Assembly: GCA_941918925.1 (NCBI GenBank)
Contig: OW799233.1
Coordinates: 124,830,833-124,894,832 of the forward strand
Length of the DNA: 64,000 bases
Reading direction: 5' to 3'
From: Phyto melanocephala
Taxonomy: Eukaryota > Arthropoda > Insecta > Diptera > Rhinophoridae
Positions 45,736 to 56,890 of this stretch are shown here, in pieces. Both the position numbers and the translations under genes were made by a program. The notes below the pieces were generated by a model, which worked only from the letters and a program-made list of their open reading frames with translations, was not told the DNA's origin and searched no databases. Every line of letters begins with the position of its first letter. Within the stretch, counting starts at the first letter, position 1.

Positions 45736-46852
45736 TTATAAATACTTTATTAATTTAGTCCGTTAAAGAGTTTACTTGAAAATGGCAAGAGATGTTTATA
45801 CGAAAAAAATTTACTATGTGTAAAAAGCTAGAGCTGAAAGATTATAAAGCCTTTCTTTGACTTCCATTGTATGTACATACATACATACATATATTCGATC
45901 TCTTGTAGAAAGGCCCTAACTCAAATAATTATAATTTTACAGAAGAAAGTAAAAACGTAATAGAAACTGTATTATCGTAATGTAATTCCTGTAAAATCAC
46001 TTGTAAAACTGTTATTTTTGATACTTTTGCGTTAAATTTTTGTGTCGAGGTGTACTTGTATAAAATGCATTGAAATCACTGAAAAACTCAATTTCGTAAT
46101 AAGTACGAGTTAGAACCTTACTACATGAGATCGACGATATGTATGTAATTATGTATATACATATGTATACTTATTTGTTTTTTAAAAACGGCTCAATAAA
46201 GTCTTCACGCCTGACATTTTTTTAACGATGTTACAAAAAAAAATCATTGAACTGTACACACATACATACATATGTATTGATAAAAATCCGAAAGTAATCT
46301 AAAACAAAAGAACCAAGAGGAGGAAGCGCACAATAACATCTGAAGCTTTTTTTTGATGCAAAAATAAATAAAGAAGAATGTATTCTTTGCTAACTAACAA
46401 GATTATATTTTTTTGTTATTTTTTATTGTTCAGGAGATAAATGAAGAACAACATTAAAAAACATGTAGCAGAGTATTATAATAAAAGCAAAATGTAAAAG
46501 AAGGGGGTTGAAATAAATAAATAAATCGATATTTGTTTCACAATAAAACAAAGGTGATAAAACCTTGTAATAGTTTTTATAGAACAAAAATTTCACAACA
46601 TGACATTAGTTTTTGTTTAAAAAGCTTTTTACATTTTAAATAAAAATTTTAATATTTGGATCACTTGGTTAAAGTTTTTTCCCTTTTCGTCTTTTTCTTT
46701 CTAAACCATTAAGAAATTTTCAAAATAAATAAAACCAGTGTGTACTTGGGGTCATTGTTGTTATTGCGTAGGTATGAAATTTTTCTTGTATTCAAATTGT
46801 TGTTGTTGTTGTTTTGAATTTTTTTTAAATAAGTTTAAATTATTGCACTTAC
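45736..46852. other. Tetraspanin intron 1 near exon 1
   Basis: Contains the MITE at 45897-46132; otherwise AT-rich with short catacatacatac repeats at 45880. No gene. Confidence 0.4.
45897..46132. mobile_element. MITE (AAGGCCCTAACTC family), copy 1
   Basis: The left end gatctcttgtagaaaggccc continues taactc; the right end, reversed, reads gatctcatgtagtaaggttc continuing taactc. The interior shares most of its sequence with the second copy at 55988-56222 (same orientation). No reading frame. Confidence 0.7.
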
Positions 46853-46912
46853 CACATATAAAATGTTTAAAGAAATAAGAGCATTTTTTGAACAAGTAAA
46901 ACCTCCACACAT
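46853..46912 (-). CDS. Tsp97E: Tetraspanin exon 1: start codon and N-terminal tail
   Basis: Twenty codons from ATG in context aatcaaaATG give MCGGFTCSKNALISLNILYV, then donor GTG|GTAAGT. The CGGF-CSKN start and the cysteines (usual palmitoylation sites in tetraspanins) match TSPAN13/31, and LNILYV begins helix 1. Phase 0 into exon 2. The ATG is the only one compatible with the family's N-terminus. Confidence 0.92.
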
Positions 46913-47400
46913 TTTGATTTTGTTTTTGTTTTTTTTTCACTTAAATAATAAACTTTTTTTAATTTCTTTACTTTTTGGTATAACGCTATGTATGTAGGTA
47001 ATATTATTTTTGTTGGTTTTAACTATTTTTTAATAAAACACTTTCTCTTCATTCAATTATACATACAAAAAGTAAATTTTAGACTTATTTTTTTGTTGTT
47101 TTTTTTTTTTTTTTGGTGGATTATTGTTGGTGGTGCGTAATTTAATTTTATTCTGTTTTATTAGAAAATAAAAAAATAACTATTGTATGCAATAATTAAA
47201 ATCTTTTTTTTTATTTCTTTCTGTCTGTATCGTCGTCGTCTTTCACTGTTCTTGTTTTTCTATACACTGTGATTTTTTCCCTCTGTCCACCAATCGAATT
47301 TGCTGCTTTAGCTGTCAGTTAATTATTGTTTAGACATTTGACAGTTATTTTTAGTAGAGAGTGTGGTGAATATACAGTAGCGGTAGAATATGACAACAGT
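46913..47400 (-). promoter_or_regulatory. Probable 5' untranslated region and promoter area of the tetraspanin gene
   Basis: Upstream of the start codon the minus strand is A-rich and lacks an obvious acceptor except a weak one (tattatttaag) near 46940. A more mixed block at 47200-47350 (acgacgacgatacagacaga, ctgacagctaaagcagcaaa) looks like leader or promoter sequence. No TATA box or clear initiator. This is inference from position. Confidence 0.3.
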
Positions 47401-49040
47401 GCTGCCAACATTGAGGTAGAAAAGAAAATACATTGAATGAAACTTTAACGGAATATTATTAAAAATATTTTAAATATTTCATGTGTTTACACACTGCAAT
47501 CAAATTAATTTTATCGGTGAATTTTTTTTATAAAGAAATACAATTAAATTTACATTTGATTATAAAATGTGTATCCATTTTAAATTTTAATGTGTATGAA
47601 ATTATATTATATGTAATTTAGCTTAAGATATTGACAAAAGCAAATTGCGAAAATTTATTTAACATTTGAATACAACTCTTGATGTCTTTCGCGCTTAAAA
47701 AGTTAAACTGTTTTTTATTTAATTTTGTATATGTTAATTCTAGAATTCATTTTATTAATATCAGGTGGACCGGACAATAGAAAAGTGTAGGTATATATAT
47801 ATATACATATGTATATCCATAAATAAAAAGTGCTTTAGTTTTAATTTTGTGTGTGCTTATTAGAGATAGCTCTTTCGTAGGTATAATAAAAGAAAAGTTT
47901 ACCACTTACCGGATTGCTCATCGGTAACGAAAAAAAATAATATAATAACGATAATTAGTTACAAGAAAAAATTCTTTGTCAAAATTAAAGTTACTTATAT
48001 TACAATAACAATTTAAAATTTCGTAAAACAAATGGAGGGAGTTTTCAAGTAATCTTTTCTTCTGTTAGAAAAAGAAAACAATTATTTTATTTTGTTACCG
48101 GTATTTTTAAAAAAAAAATAATATTTTGAAGAACGCATAAATACTTATTGCTTGTAAATACATCTTGAACTAATTTGCCTAATTTATTTAATATGTAGTT
48201 GTTATTCGTATTTAAAAGCAGATTAGCTTATAGTACAAGTCGTCGAACAATAAAATAGTGTAATAACTAGGGAAAAAATTTAGAGAAAACATGGATGAAA
48301 ATTTGATAAACGGATCGTAGAGTTACTGTTTGCAATAAAAGAACCCCGTTTTTCCTGAACGAAATAAACCAATGGTTTTGAATGGTGTAAACGTAACAAT
48401 ATAATACCAATTTTTATATGTATACATATATATGTATTTAAATTTACTATTTATTATTTTTTTTGTTTCTTACAACTGAGATGAATTTGTATTTCTTTTT
48501 TTTGGATTGTTCGTTCGTTTTATATAAATAAAATTTAAAAACTCCATGCAAAAGTGTTTTTTTTTATTATTTAGAAGGAGATGCACTTATATGATGTTAT
48601 TTTAATTTAAATTTTTAATGTTTCATATTATAAAAAATTGTAAACTAAATTTACCTCAGAACCAAAGTTATTCCCTTTAACAAGCGTCTACTGCAACCTA
48701 CTTTTTCAGTGTTTCTAAATTCGTTTTTTATTTATAAAAATTACTTAACTTTATTTATACATAAAAGACGATTTTTAGATCCATTATAGGTACCTACATA
48801 AATCATTTTTGAAAAAACAGGCTATGACGATTTTTGTTTACAAACACAAACAAAAACTTAAAAATTAATTTTAAAAAATATTCTTTACACTATGAAGGTA
48901 GTAATTTTCAATTTTAGCGAGAAAAATTCAAATTGTTAAATTCGCCTTCAGATAATTTTTAACAACAGGGTCTCTACACCAAGTTTAAGGATGCTAGTTC
49001 TCTTGGTAATAATATTTGGCACATACCAAGGTACGCTCAG
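47401..49040. other. No firm gene; possible 5' leader mini-exon at 47910-47921
   Basis: On the minus strand ATGAGCAATCCG is followed by a near-consensus donor GTAAGTGG (47909-47902). It could be the end of a non-coding leader exon of the tetraspanin gene, in which case its ATG would be an upstream start. The rest is AT-rich. Confidence 0.3.
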
Positions 49041-49295
49041 GGTACACTTATACAGGTGGCGGTGCCAGCCCAGCTGAGTACTTTTGTGTGTGTCAATTTT
49101 TGTCAAACTTTATATATATATACTCCATATAAAAAAAAGAGAGACAAAAATTGCTCTCCTTTATGCTATCACCTTATGTAATTACACCATACAGGTAGCG
49201 GTGCTTATACAGGTAGCGGTGCCATCCGCTTCATATAATAAAAAGAGAGACGAAAAAATCTGACAGTCTGCACTATCACCTTATGTGATTACACC
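49041..49295. repeat. Direct duplication containing acaggt(g/a)gcggtgcc
   Basis: cttatacaggtggcggtgcc (49047) recurs as cttatacaggtagcggtgcc (49205), and each is followed by atataaaaa-agagagac and ctatcaccttatgt-attaca. A third short acaggtagcggtgc is at 49190. The unit is roughly 110-160 bp. Confidence 0.65.
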
Positions 49296-49347
49296 ATGAC
49301 ACATCCATATGTAGCTTGGCTTACTCAAATAATAAAAAATTCTAAAC

Positions 49348-49599
49348 CAAGGCGAATTTATTTATCAGGTGGTGGTAATTCTACAACAAATACAACATTA
49401 AAAAAACAACATGGTTTTTTATTGTTGCTTTCGACGTTCGATGTGTCAAAAACTACATGGTTTTTGTTTGTGTTTTTTTGCGCGGGAAGGAGTAATCTAT
49501 GTAAACATAAATAACATTTGACAATTCAATCATCATTTTTGCAAATAAAAAAGTAGATCAGCTGCGTTGTCAACACCACCTGATAATGAATTCGCCTTG
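49348..49599. mobile_element. hAT-like MITE with perfect 8-bp duplication
   Basis: TTCTAAAC stands at both edges (49340-49347 and 49600-49607). The ends are CAAGGCGAATTTATTTATCA and, reversed, CAAGGCGAATTCATTATCAG, continuing into ggtggtg. The open frame crossing it (49296-49514) is not a gene. Confidence 0.8.
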
Positions 49600-49728
49600 T
49601 TCTAAACCAAACAAATTTCCTCTCAATAATTCATATATATGTTCTAAATTAATACTCAGTGATCATGCGCCATTGCCAAATTTTATGTCTCATAAACAAA
49701 ACATTATTCGGCCAGCCGAAATACAACT

Positions 49729-49801
49729 GCCCGGCTAGCTCAGTCGGTAGAGCATGAGACTCTTAATCTCAGGGTCGTGGGTTCGAGCCCCACGTTGGGC
49801 G
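49729..49801 (+). tRNA. tRNA-Lys (anticodon CTT)
   Basis: A 73-base canonical tRNA: acceptor GCCCGGC pairs with GTTGGGC-type 3' strand, D-arm box A TAGCTCAGTCGGTAGAGC, anticodon arm GAGACTCTTAATCTC with CTT in the loop, and T-arm box B GGGTTCGAGCCCC, ending in discriminator G without CCA. It decodes AAG. It has no intron. An identical gene lies inverted at 50679-50751. Confidence 0.97.
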
Positions 49802-49806
49802 AAAGA

Positions 49807-49812
49807 TTTTTT
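49807..49812 (+). terminator. RNA polymerase III terminator of the tRNA-Lys gene
   Basis: A run of six T starts five bases after the tRNA 3' end (gaaagaTTTTTT), with further T runs behind it. Confidence 0.85.
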
Positions 49813-50477
49813 ATTTTTTTTAAATAAATTTTGTATTTGATTTCGCTACCATTAGAATAGTATAGGGGAAAAATTACATTTTATTTTAGAGCCAAACTAT
49901 TTTTTATGACAGCTTACTGATCCCGGACAACATTGCTGTAATTTGACTACGGATTCTAAAATCGGTGTTTTTATACGGGCATAATTTTGTTATTTTATTG
50001 TAAATGTACTCGTACTTAAGGGTGGGCCAATTAAAATTTTATATTAGAATTGGCAATGTAAAAGTAATGATTATTTTTTTTTAATTTTTGGTTTTATTGG
50101 AGAACTTGAACTTTGTAATTTTAGAATGGAAAACAATATCAATCATATGACTAAAATGACGGGATCGGAAATACCCAATCCGATCAACTAAATTTTTCGT
50201 TATGCAAAATCGTTCTTAAGATGTGCGAGAAATGTTCATGTTCTGAGACTGACTAGTTGATGCTGATAGATGTTCTTGCACATTCTCAGTCAAACATAGA
50301 CCTTGAAATAAAAATATAAAAGAATGTTGTTCTACAATTCAAAGTCAAAGTAACTAATCAGTAATTCAAATTTAAAATTTTAAATGGCCACCCTTCATAA
50401 TCATACATATACCTAATTGCCTGTCTTTATGAAACCTTAACCGTCAAAACGCACTTGCCTAATCGATTGGAACATCT
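49813..50477. other. Spacer between the tRNA genes
   Basis: AT-rich, no supported feature beyond the MITE starting at 50478. Confidence 0.4.
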
Positions 50478-50608
50478 GGGGGCAAATTACGGCATTCGAA
50501 CGCGATCGAAATTTGAAAATTCTTATTAGAATCTCTATACCTACAGCACAGCGAACTCGATCGTTCGAGTAAAATTTCGATCGTGATCGAATGCCGAAAT
50601 TTGCCCCC
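50478..50608. mobile_element. Palindromic MITE, copy 2 of the 20912 family
   Basis: GGGGGCAAATTACGGCATTC at the left has its near-inverse at the right (gaatgccgaaatttgccccc). The interior (ctacagcacagcgaactcga) matches copy 1 in reversed orientation. Confidence 0.7.
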
Positions 50609-50667
50609 TGAAAACGGTGATTTGAAAAAAGTCGAATAATAAATAAGCGATCACAACATAATTTTTC

Positions 50668-50673
50668 AAAAAA
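50668..50673 (-). terminator. RNA polymerase III terminator of the second tRNA-Lys gene
   Basis: Minus strand: cgaaagaTTTTTTg, six T starting five bases after the tRNA, as in the first gene. Confidence 0.85.
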
Positions 50674-50678
50674 TCTTT

Positions 50679-50751
50679 CGCCCAACGTGGGGCTCGAACC
50701 CACGACCCTGAGATTAAGAGTCTCATGCTCTACCGACTGAGCTAGCCGGGC
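50679..50751 (-). tRNA. tRNA-Lys (anticodon CTT), second copy
   Basis: The same 73 bases as 49729-49801 on the opposite strand, so the two genes face each other. The first 11 bases of the 3' flank (aaagatttttt) are also shared, while the 5' flanks differ. The long minus-strand frame over it (50437-50772) is not a protein. Confidence 0.97.
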
Positions 50752-53252
50752 CATTTCATCTGCTACAACCAAAACACATAAATAAAACAGCCCTAACGCT
50801 TAACATATAACCAGAAAAAATAAATAACAAGCAAAAGCTCCTTTATGTTAAAAAGTGTATGTTAGTGACTTTAACAGCGGCAAGAGTAGCCAACTACACA
50901 ATTAAAATATTTCCAATACTCTGGAAAAGAAGGACAGACTGCGAATATTGAATAACACTGTAGTTGCTGTTAGTATTATTGCTTTTGAATTTATTTTATT
51001 ATGTACTACAATTAGTTAATAGCTTTAGAGTTGTGTTATAGTTTTAATTAAAACAAACAGCTGATAGGTAGTTTTAATTTTAAACAAACACACACACAAT
51101 GAACACAAAACTCAAATAAAACTAAAACAAAAACAGTTATTAAGTTCCGGTGTTCAAACGATGTAAGACGTCAAGTTAAAGAGAAAAATTTTACAATATA
51201 ATAAAATCAAATATGTAAAAAAATAGTTAAAAATTAAGGAAAAAAAGATTAAGAATGAAATAAAAAATAATAAATAAAAAAGTACCTGTAAAGTAAAATA
51301 AGTTTAAAGATAGCAAATTTTGAAAATTACACATGTAATTTTGCCTAACTAAAGGAAACACGAAAAGAAAATATTTAAATTTAATCCTTATTTAATATAA
51401 ATAAAAATTTACTAAGATCAAATAAATATTAATTTGCTCTAAGTATAGGTAATTAAAATTTGTTGAATTTTTATTAATTTTTATTGTCTGTGCGCGTTCG
51501 GTACATAAGAATAGAATCATCACTTCCGGTTATTTGTCTACAACAAATAAAATAATTTTTATCTTAAAACTTCTCACTAAATAAAAATTGTTTTGTGCGA
51601 AAAAAATAAAATTAAAATCTACAGAACTGCTACAATACAACGATAAAAATCAAAAAAAGTTACAAAGTTACCATTAAAACAAGAACAACAACAATACAAC
51701 AATTTTAATTGTCAACAATTTATAAAGATCAGTGCGAAAACATTTTTATTACAGCTTAACTGTGTGGATTTACACTCCCTCTCTTACTTCAACCAATAGA
51801 GATAAATGAGTAGTAGTAGTACATTTTTGAGAATTTGTGAAGCACTTAAAGTAACTTTTTTAGTATTTACGTAGAAAGTACTTATTTAGAATAATTAAAA
51901 TTAAAGTTGACATCAATAAAGATGTGATTCCTTTTCTAACACTGATATAACCAAAAATATTTTTAAAAAATTTTAAAATATAAAAAATTAAATATATAAA
52001 AAATATATATATTTATAAGCTTAATTAATAACTACCAGACACAATTTTTTTGTGAAAAAATAACCAAAAAATTTAATAAATAGAAAATAAATTATCAAAA
52101 AATCATGAAATTTTCTACACGTCAAGAATTAAATATATGAATAAGAATTAAAGTAGATATTTTATTATGAAAGATATAAAAATTTTTATCAATAGAATTA
52201 AAAAAAAAAACTTTCTTTAATTTACTCAAAAAAATTTTTTTATTTTTTTATTTTTCTCTTGTTGAGCATTTTACAAACGGAGAAATTCGCTTTTAAGTGC
52301 AAAATTTGTACACAAATTTCTTGAAAATTGAAAATTTTGACTTTTTAATTAATTTTTTTACAAAAATACATATTTATAAAAATTCTTTGTAAAAAATTTT
52401 TTTTTAATTTTATAAAAACTGAAAATTTTCTGATAGTGTTGTGTTAATAAAGAAATTAATAAAAAAATGAGGTTGAAATAGAAAATGTCTAAAAATAGCT
52501 TAAAATGGAAAATCCTTCATATTTTTGTAATAAAAAATTATTAAATTACAAATTTAAAAAAAGAATTTCTAAAAATTAAAAATTTATAAAAATCTATAAT
52601 TTTCCTATAAATAAACACAAAATTATAAAAGTATTTATATTTATAAATAATGTTAGAAATTTAACAGTAATAGAATAAAGCCAAAAAGAGTGATATATTT
52701 ATTATTCATTTAGTTCTTCATTTGATATCCATATTGATGGGGTTAAGAAAAAATTATCCACCACTTTTTCTAATACGCCATCTTGGATTTTACGCTTCTT
52801 TATATTACTTGTATTCTAGTGGTCAAACCAATTTTTTTGATAACAATATTGTGTTGGTAAAAGGGGTCAAATCAAAAATTACTATATTTGACACATTATC
52901 TGCCATTCTATTTATTTTTATTTTTTATTGTTTTATAGTTTACTGTGTAGTCTACTGGTCACCTCTTTTTTAATACTTAATTATATATTAAGGCGGTTGA
53001 AAGAGGGACATTTTTAAATATGTACTAAATTTGATCCATACATACTTAAGCCATCATGGATTTTAGATTTTTTATATTTTACAATTTTCGTTTGTAAATT
53101 AAAGGAAATACACCGAAACAGTAATATTTTGTGCTTATATCTCAATTAGTTTTAAACCGATTTGTTTGTTTTTCTCAGAAAAATTTTTCGAGATAATGGC
53201 TTAGAAATTGATGTCTTAAGTGTGTCAAAAAAAAAAAATATATATATAAAGG
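50752..53252. other. No gene; very AT-rich, with a diverged duplication at 52700-53100
   Basis: gccatcttggattttacgct (52778) and gccatcatggattttagatt (53051), each followed by ttttatat, mark an old direct repeat. The frame at 52722-52973 is hydrophobic and T-rich with no known motif, and is not called. The rest is simple A/T sequence. Confidence 0.4.
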
Positions 53253-53365
53253 GCCGTATTCATAAAAAATATTTTAGGTTTATTGAAGGCTTATTTGACA
53301 AATTTCTCTACAACACCTGTCAAATAAGCCTTTGATAAACCTGAAATATTTTTTATGAATACAGC
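53253..53365. mobile_element. Hairpin MITE (GCCGTATTCATA family), copy 1
   Basis: gccgtattcataaaaaatat continues tttaggtttattgaaggcttatttgaca, and the inverse occupies the right half (tgtcaaataagcc ... atgaatacagc). The whole 113 bp is one palindrome with a short loop. Sister copies: 53947-54049 and 61964-62078. Confidence 0.75.
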
Positions 53366-53946
53366 AGAAAATATATATTTCTCCAAATTATTTTTGCCTA
53401 TAACTTTTCCGTATTATTTAGTAACCGATTTGATTGAAATTTTACAGCACTGGATGCATATCATATCTATAAATGCTAGCAAAGGTATCTGTAAATTATT
53501 CTAGGGCTGAAAAATTTAAATTTTTATGGTAACAAGGCAGTCATGTTTATTTGATTATGGGGCCATTGTACTTAATTTCAATAGCTAAATAAATTTATTC
53601 CCGAATGTTTTTAAAAGATTGACAACGCAGATCTGTGCAACATTTGAATGCTTCTAAAAATTGAATTTCAACCAAAATACGAACATACATAGCTCATAGC
53701 GATTCCTCTATAGCTTTTATGGGGTCGAAAATTAAAATTGTATGCAACATTTATACCACAATAAAGGGTATTATACATTTTTTTTTAAAAAAGAAAAATT
53801 ATTTTAGAAAAAAAATATTAATTTAAATTTTTTTTTTATAAAAACAATTTAAATAATATCTGTAATTTTTTTTTTAATTTTTATCAACATTTTTTATATT
53901 GTAATGTAAAATCTAAAAATTGTTTACTAAGTCAAAATGACTTACG
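53366..53946. other. No gene; relic of a Fam1-like block at 53590-53770
   Basis: The words gacaacgcagatctgtgcaac, gcttctaaaaattgaatttcaacc and atggggtcgaaaattaaaatt echo Fam1 (compare 37870-38030), so a very diverged copy is likely. No coding sequence. Confidence 0.4.
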
Positions 53947-54049
53947 GCCGTATTTACAAAAAATATTTTAGGTTATTTAAAAAATTTCTATTCAACAACT
54001 GTTAAATAAGCTTTAAATATGCCTAAAATATTTTTAATGAATACGACAG
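53947..54049. mobile_element. Hairpin MITE, copy 2
   Basis: ggccgtatttacaaaaaata and the inverse atatttttaatgaatacgac enclose a partly degraded palindrome of the 53253 family, shortened in the middle. Confidence 0.6.
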
Positions 54050-54058
54050 TTAATATAT

Positions 54059-54348
54059 GTGACAGCGCATAGAGAAAGGGACCTAAGGGTAAAAAAAAAC
54101 AATTTGCACTTTTTTTTATGTGGACAACATCTGAGCATCGAACGAGACCGGTCCCATGCCCCAAAAGTGTTCCCTCCAAGAGATATGCTACTAAATTAAC
54201 AAAATAACTTGATTTTACAAAACTAGAAAAATTTATTTTTTTCTTTATGAACAATTTAAAAAAATAGAAAAATCATTTAATCTTTAAAATGGCTCTCCTC
54301 AACTAAACCTGTTTTTACCCTAAGGTCCCTTTCTCCATGCGATGTCAC
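54059..54348. mobile_element. 290-bp MITE with GTGACA ends
   Basis: GTGACAGCGCATAGAGAAAG continuing GGACCTAAGGGTAAAA at the left; reversed, GTGACATCGCATGGAGAAAG continuing GGACCTTAGGGTAAAA at the right. No target duplication is clear and no transposase. The superfamily is unknown. Confidence 0.7.
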
Positions 54349-55030
54349 TTATATAAAGTTATTTACAACATTATCAATCATTTTAATTTGACAACACTGT
54401 TACGCAAAGAAAGCAAACTAACTCATCTCTAAACAATTTTAAACTATTGCCTTAACAGTTAATAAGCCAAATTAATGAAATTTGAAAAATATTATTGCTC
54501 TCATAACATTGTTAAAATAATCAAATAAAAATATCGGTGATAATAGTAACATACAACTAACAACTAATGCAACTTTTGCAGCAACAACAATACCAACTAT
54601 AATAATTAAAATGTACTTGTAAAAAAGTAAAACCTGTGCGGAGCGTATGAATTGAAAAACACATTTTCATTTGCCTACATATGTAAGTAGTTAAGTACAC
54701 ACTTTACTTTAGGAAAATATTTGACGGAACAGACGTGACTTCTACTCTATTGAACTAATTTTTATTTAATTAAAAATTGTTTCAATTTTGACAATTGCAA
54801 AATTAACCCATTTTTATTGGTGTAAAAAGTTTATATGGCTTTTTATTTATAATTTAATTAAATTAAATTAAATTGTCTAAAATAGTCATCATACTTATTT
54901 TGGAAAATATTTGCCAGATGTGAACGTAGCTTAACTTTAATATAAAAAAATTAAAAATGTGTGTAAGTAAACTACAAAATTTAAGTGAATTTACAAAAAC
55001 AAAACAGCTAAAACAAATTAAATACAAAAA
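54349..55030. other. No gene seen
   Basis: AT-rich sequence without supported features. Confidence 0.4.
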
Positions 55031-55050
55031 TCTATATATATAAAAGTGAA

Positions 55051-55087
<37 letters not shown>

Positions 55088-55909
55088 GCTATAGACTCCG
55101 AAACTGTAAAACCGATCGGGCTTAAACTTTGGTAAGTTGTTGTACACATACCAGGGGGTGTTTATGGGTGGAAAAAAGTGGGCGGGGTCACGCCCATAAA
55201 AATTAGTTATCATTTTTAGCTACTTGCACTCGACCGATTTTTCTGAAACTTTGCACACATATCGAGCTGTCATGACTAAATAATTTCGTGATAAGAAAAG
55301 TGGGCGGGGCCACGCCCCTAAAAAAGTTTTAATTTTGAGGTACTTGCACTATACCGATTTTTATGAAACTTTGCACACATACTAAACTGTCACAACCATA
55401 TAGTTTCGTGATTAGAAAAGTGGGCAGGGCCACGCCCATAAAAAAAGGTTATAATTTTGAGGTACTTGCACCAGACCGATTTTTCTGAAACTTTGCACAC
55501 ATATCGAGCTGTCATGACTAAATAATTTCGTGATTAGAAAAGTGGGCAGTGCCACGCCCATAAAAAAAAAGGTATAATTTTGAGGTACTTGCACTGGACC
55601 GATTATTCTGAAACTTGGCACACATATTGAGCTGTTATGACTTTACAATTTCGTGATTAGAAAAGTGGGCAGGGCCACGCCCATAAAAACAATTATAATT
55701 TTGAGGTACTTGCACTGGTCCGATTCTTCTGAAACTTTGCACACATATTGAGCTGTTATGACTTTACAATTTCGTGATTAGAGAAACGGGCAATGCCACG
55801 CCCATAAAAAAATTATAATTTTTAGGTTTTTGCACTTGATATTCAATTAAAATTCAGAATGCATTTCGATTCATTAAGGGGCGTAGCAACGCGCGCCGGG
55901 TTTGGCTAG
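55031..55909 (+). mobile_element. Non-autonomous Helitron, copy 3
   Basis: It starts TCTATATATATAAAAGTGAA after an A, has (TG)n at 55056-55084, about six of the 121-bp units with gtgggcagggccacgccc, and ends GCGCCGGGTTTGGCTAG before a T. The minus-strand frame 55412-55621 is repeat sequence, not a gene. Confidence 0.88.
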
Positions 55910-55987
55910 TAATTTAATATAATTTAACAGCAATGATTTGTTGAACATACTTCAATACATATGTACATACAATACAACCATACTTAG

Positions 55988-56222
55988 TCACAAGTAGAAA
56001 GGCCCTAACTCAAATAATTGTAACTTAATAGAAGAAGGTAAAAACGTAACAGAAACTGTATTATCATCGTGTTACTTCTTGTGCAAAATTTCTTGTAAAA
56101 CTGTTATTTTCAGTACTATTGCATTAAATTTTTGTCTCAAGGTGTATTTTTGCGAAATGTATTGGAATTAGTGAAAAACTAAATATGGCAAAAAATACAA
56201 GTTAGGGCCTTTTAACTTGTGA
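55988..56222. mobile_element. MITE (AAGGCCCTAACTC family), copy 2
   Basis: tcacaagtagaaaggcccta at the left and, reversed, tcacaagttaaaaggcccta at the right. The interior matches 45897-46132 over nearly its full length (gaaactgtattatc, ttgtaaaactgttatttt, gttaaatttttgt-like words). Confidence 0.75.
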
Positions 56223-56484
56223 CCAGCGATATGTGTGTATGTATTTACGTTACAAAAATGTATTGAGCATATCAAACGATTTTTTTTATTTTATTTATTT
56301 TTAAATTTTATTAAGAGAGCAAAACATTTCTATTTACCTTTTGATTAGAGTTGCCAATCAACTTTTAGTTAAAATTTGGATTTTAAAGGCCAGTAAGAAC
56401 TTTTTCCTGAATTTTAGGTTTTCATAAAAATTATATAAAAATGTAAATAAAACAACTCAGACATCAAAACAAGAAACTTAAATC

Positions 56485-56890
56485 TCATTCAAATCCACTA
56501 GCTTGTAATTTAGCTCTGGTCGGGTCAAGAGCTCGCGTGTCATCGTAATTATCGTTGTCGAATAAGGATAATCTTCTGGCTTCAAGCGTTTTGCGCCTCA
56601 CTCTCGAATTGGTCAACTAAGTGGCGTCGGTTAGATAATCCGAGTTACAATTACCAGTAGTCTCAATTGACCACATGCAGAACTTTTATATAAGAATCGA
56701 AATCATGAATTCCGGCTTCCTATACGAAAATATAGGTCGATTATCAGTTACTGGACGAGGTTCATTGGAAATATTTGAGAATTTGATCGAAAATAATTGA
56801 TAATGGCAGGTTTGCCTTTTTTTAGCCAAATAATTGTTAATTTGTTTGTATGTATATCTGAAAATTATATGACGATCGATTGACAAAACT
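56485..56890 (-). pseudogene. Possible coding remnant of unknown origin
   Basis: The minus strand of 56485-56610 has higher GC than its surroundings and a frame reading SRVRRKTLEARRLSLFDND and DDTRALDPTRAKLQASGFE before a TGA at 56487. Farther upstream, in another frame, comes EPRPVTDNRPIFSYRKPEF (about 56775-56705). Stops and shifts separate the pieces. They could be parts of one decayed gene or two exons. I do not recognise the protein, and the link between the pieces is a guess. Confidence 0.3.

Larger units (their letters stand above)
24970..46912 (-). other. Tsp97E: Tetraspanin gene, whole locus (TSPAN13/31 type)
   Basis: The locus runs from the start codon at 46912 to the more distant of two terminal exons at 24970, about 21.9 kb, with introns of roughly 7.1 kb, 6.3 kb and then 2.7 kb (to the proximal tail) or 7.9 kb (to the distal tail). 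All exon junctions are phase 0. The predicted products have 214 residues (20+56+114+24) or 221 residues (20+56+114+31), close to the 204-210 of mammalian TSPAN13 and TSPAN31. Tetraspanins are four-helix membrane proteins that organise partner proteins in plasma and endosomal membranes. The introns carry at least three mariner copies, one hAT, three Fam1 foldback copies, one Fam2 copy and several MITEs, yet every coding exon looks intact. Confidence 0.85.

Noticed and set aside
50437..50772. Minus-strand frame of 111 codons
   Set aside because: It runs through a tRNA-Lys gene and a palindromic MITE; no protein family is recognised.
52722..52973. Hydrophobic 83-codon frame
   Set aside because: T-rich sequence always gives hydrophobic codons; no family motif, leader or splice signal.
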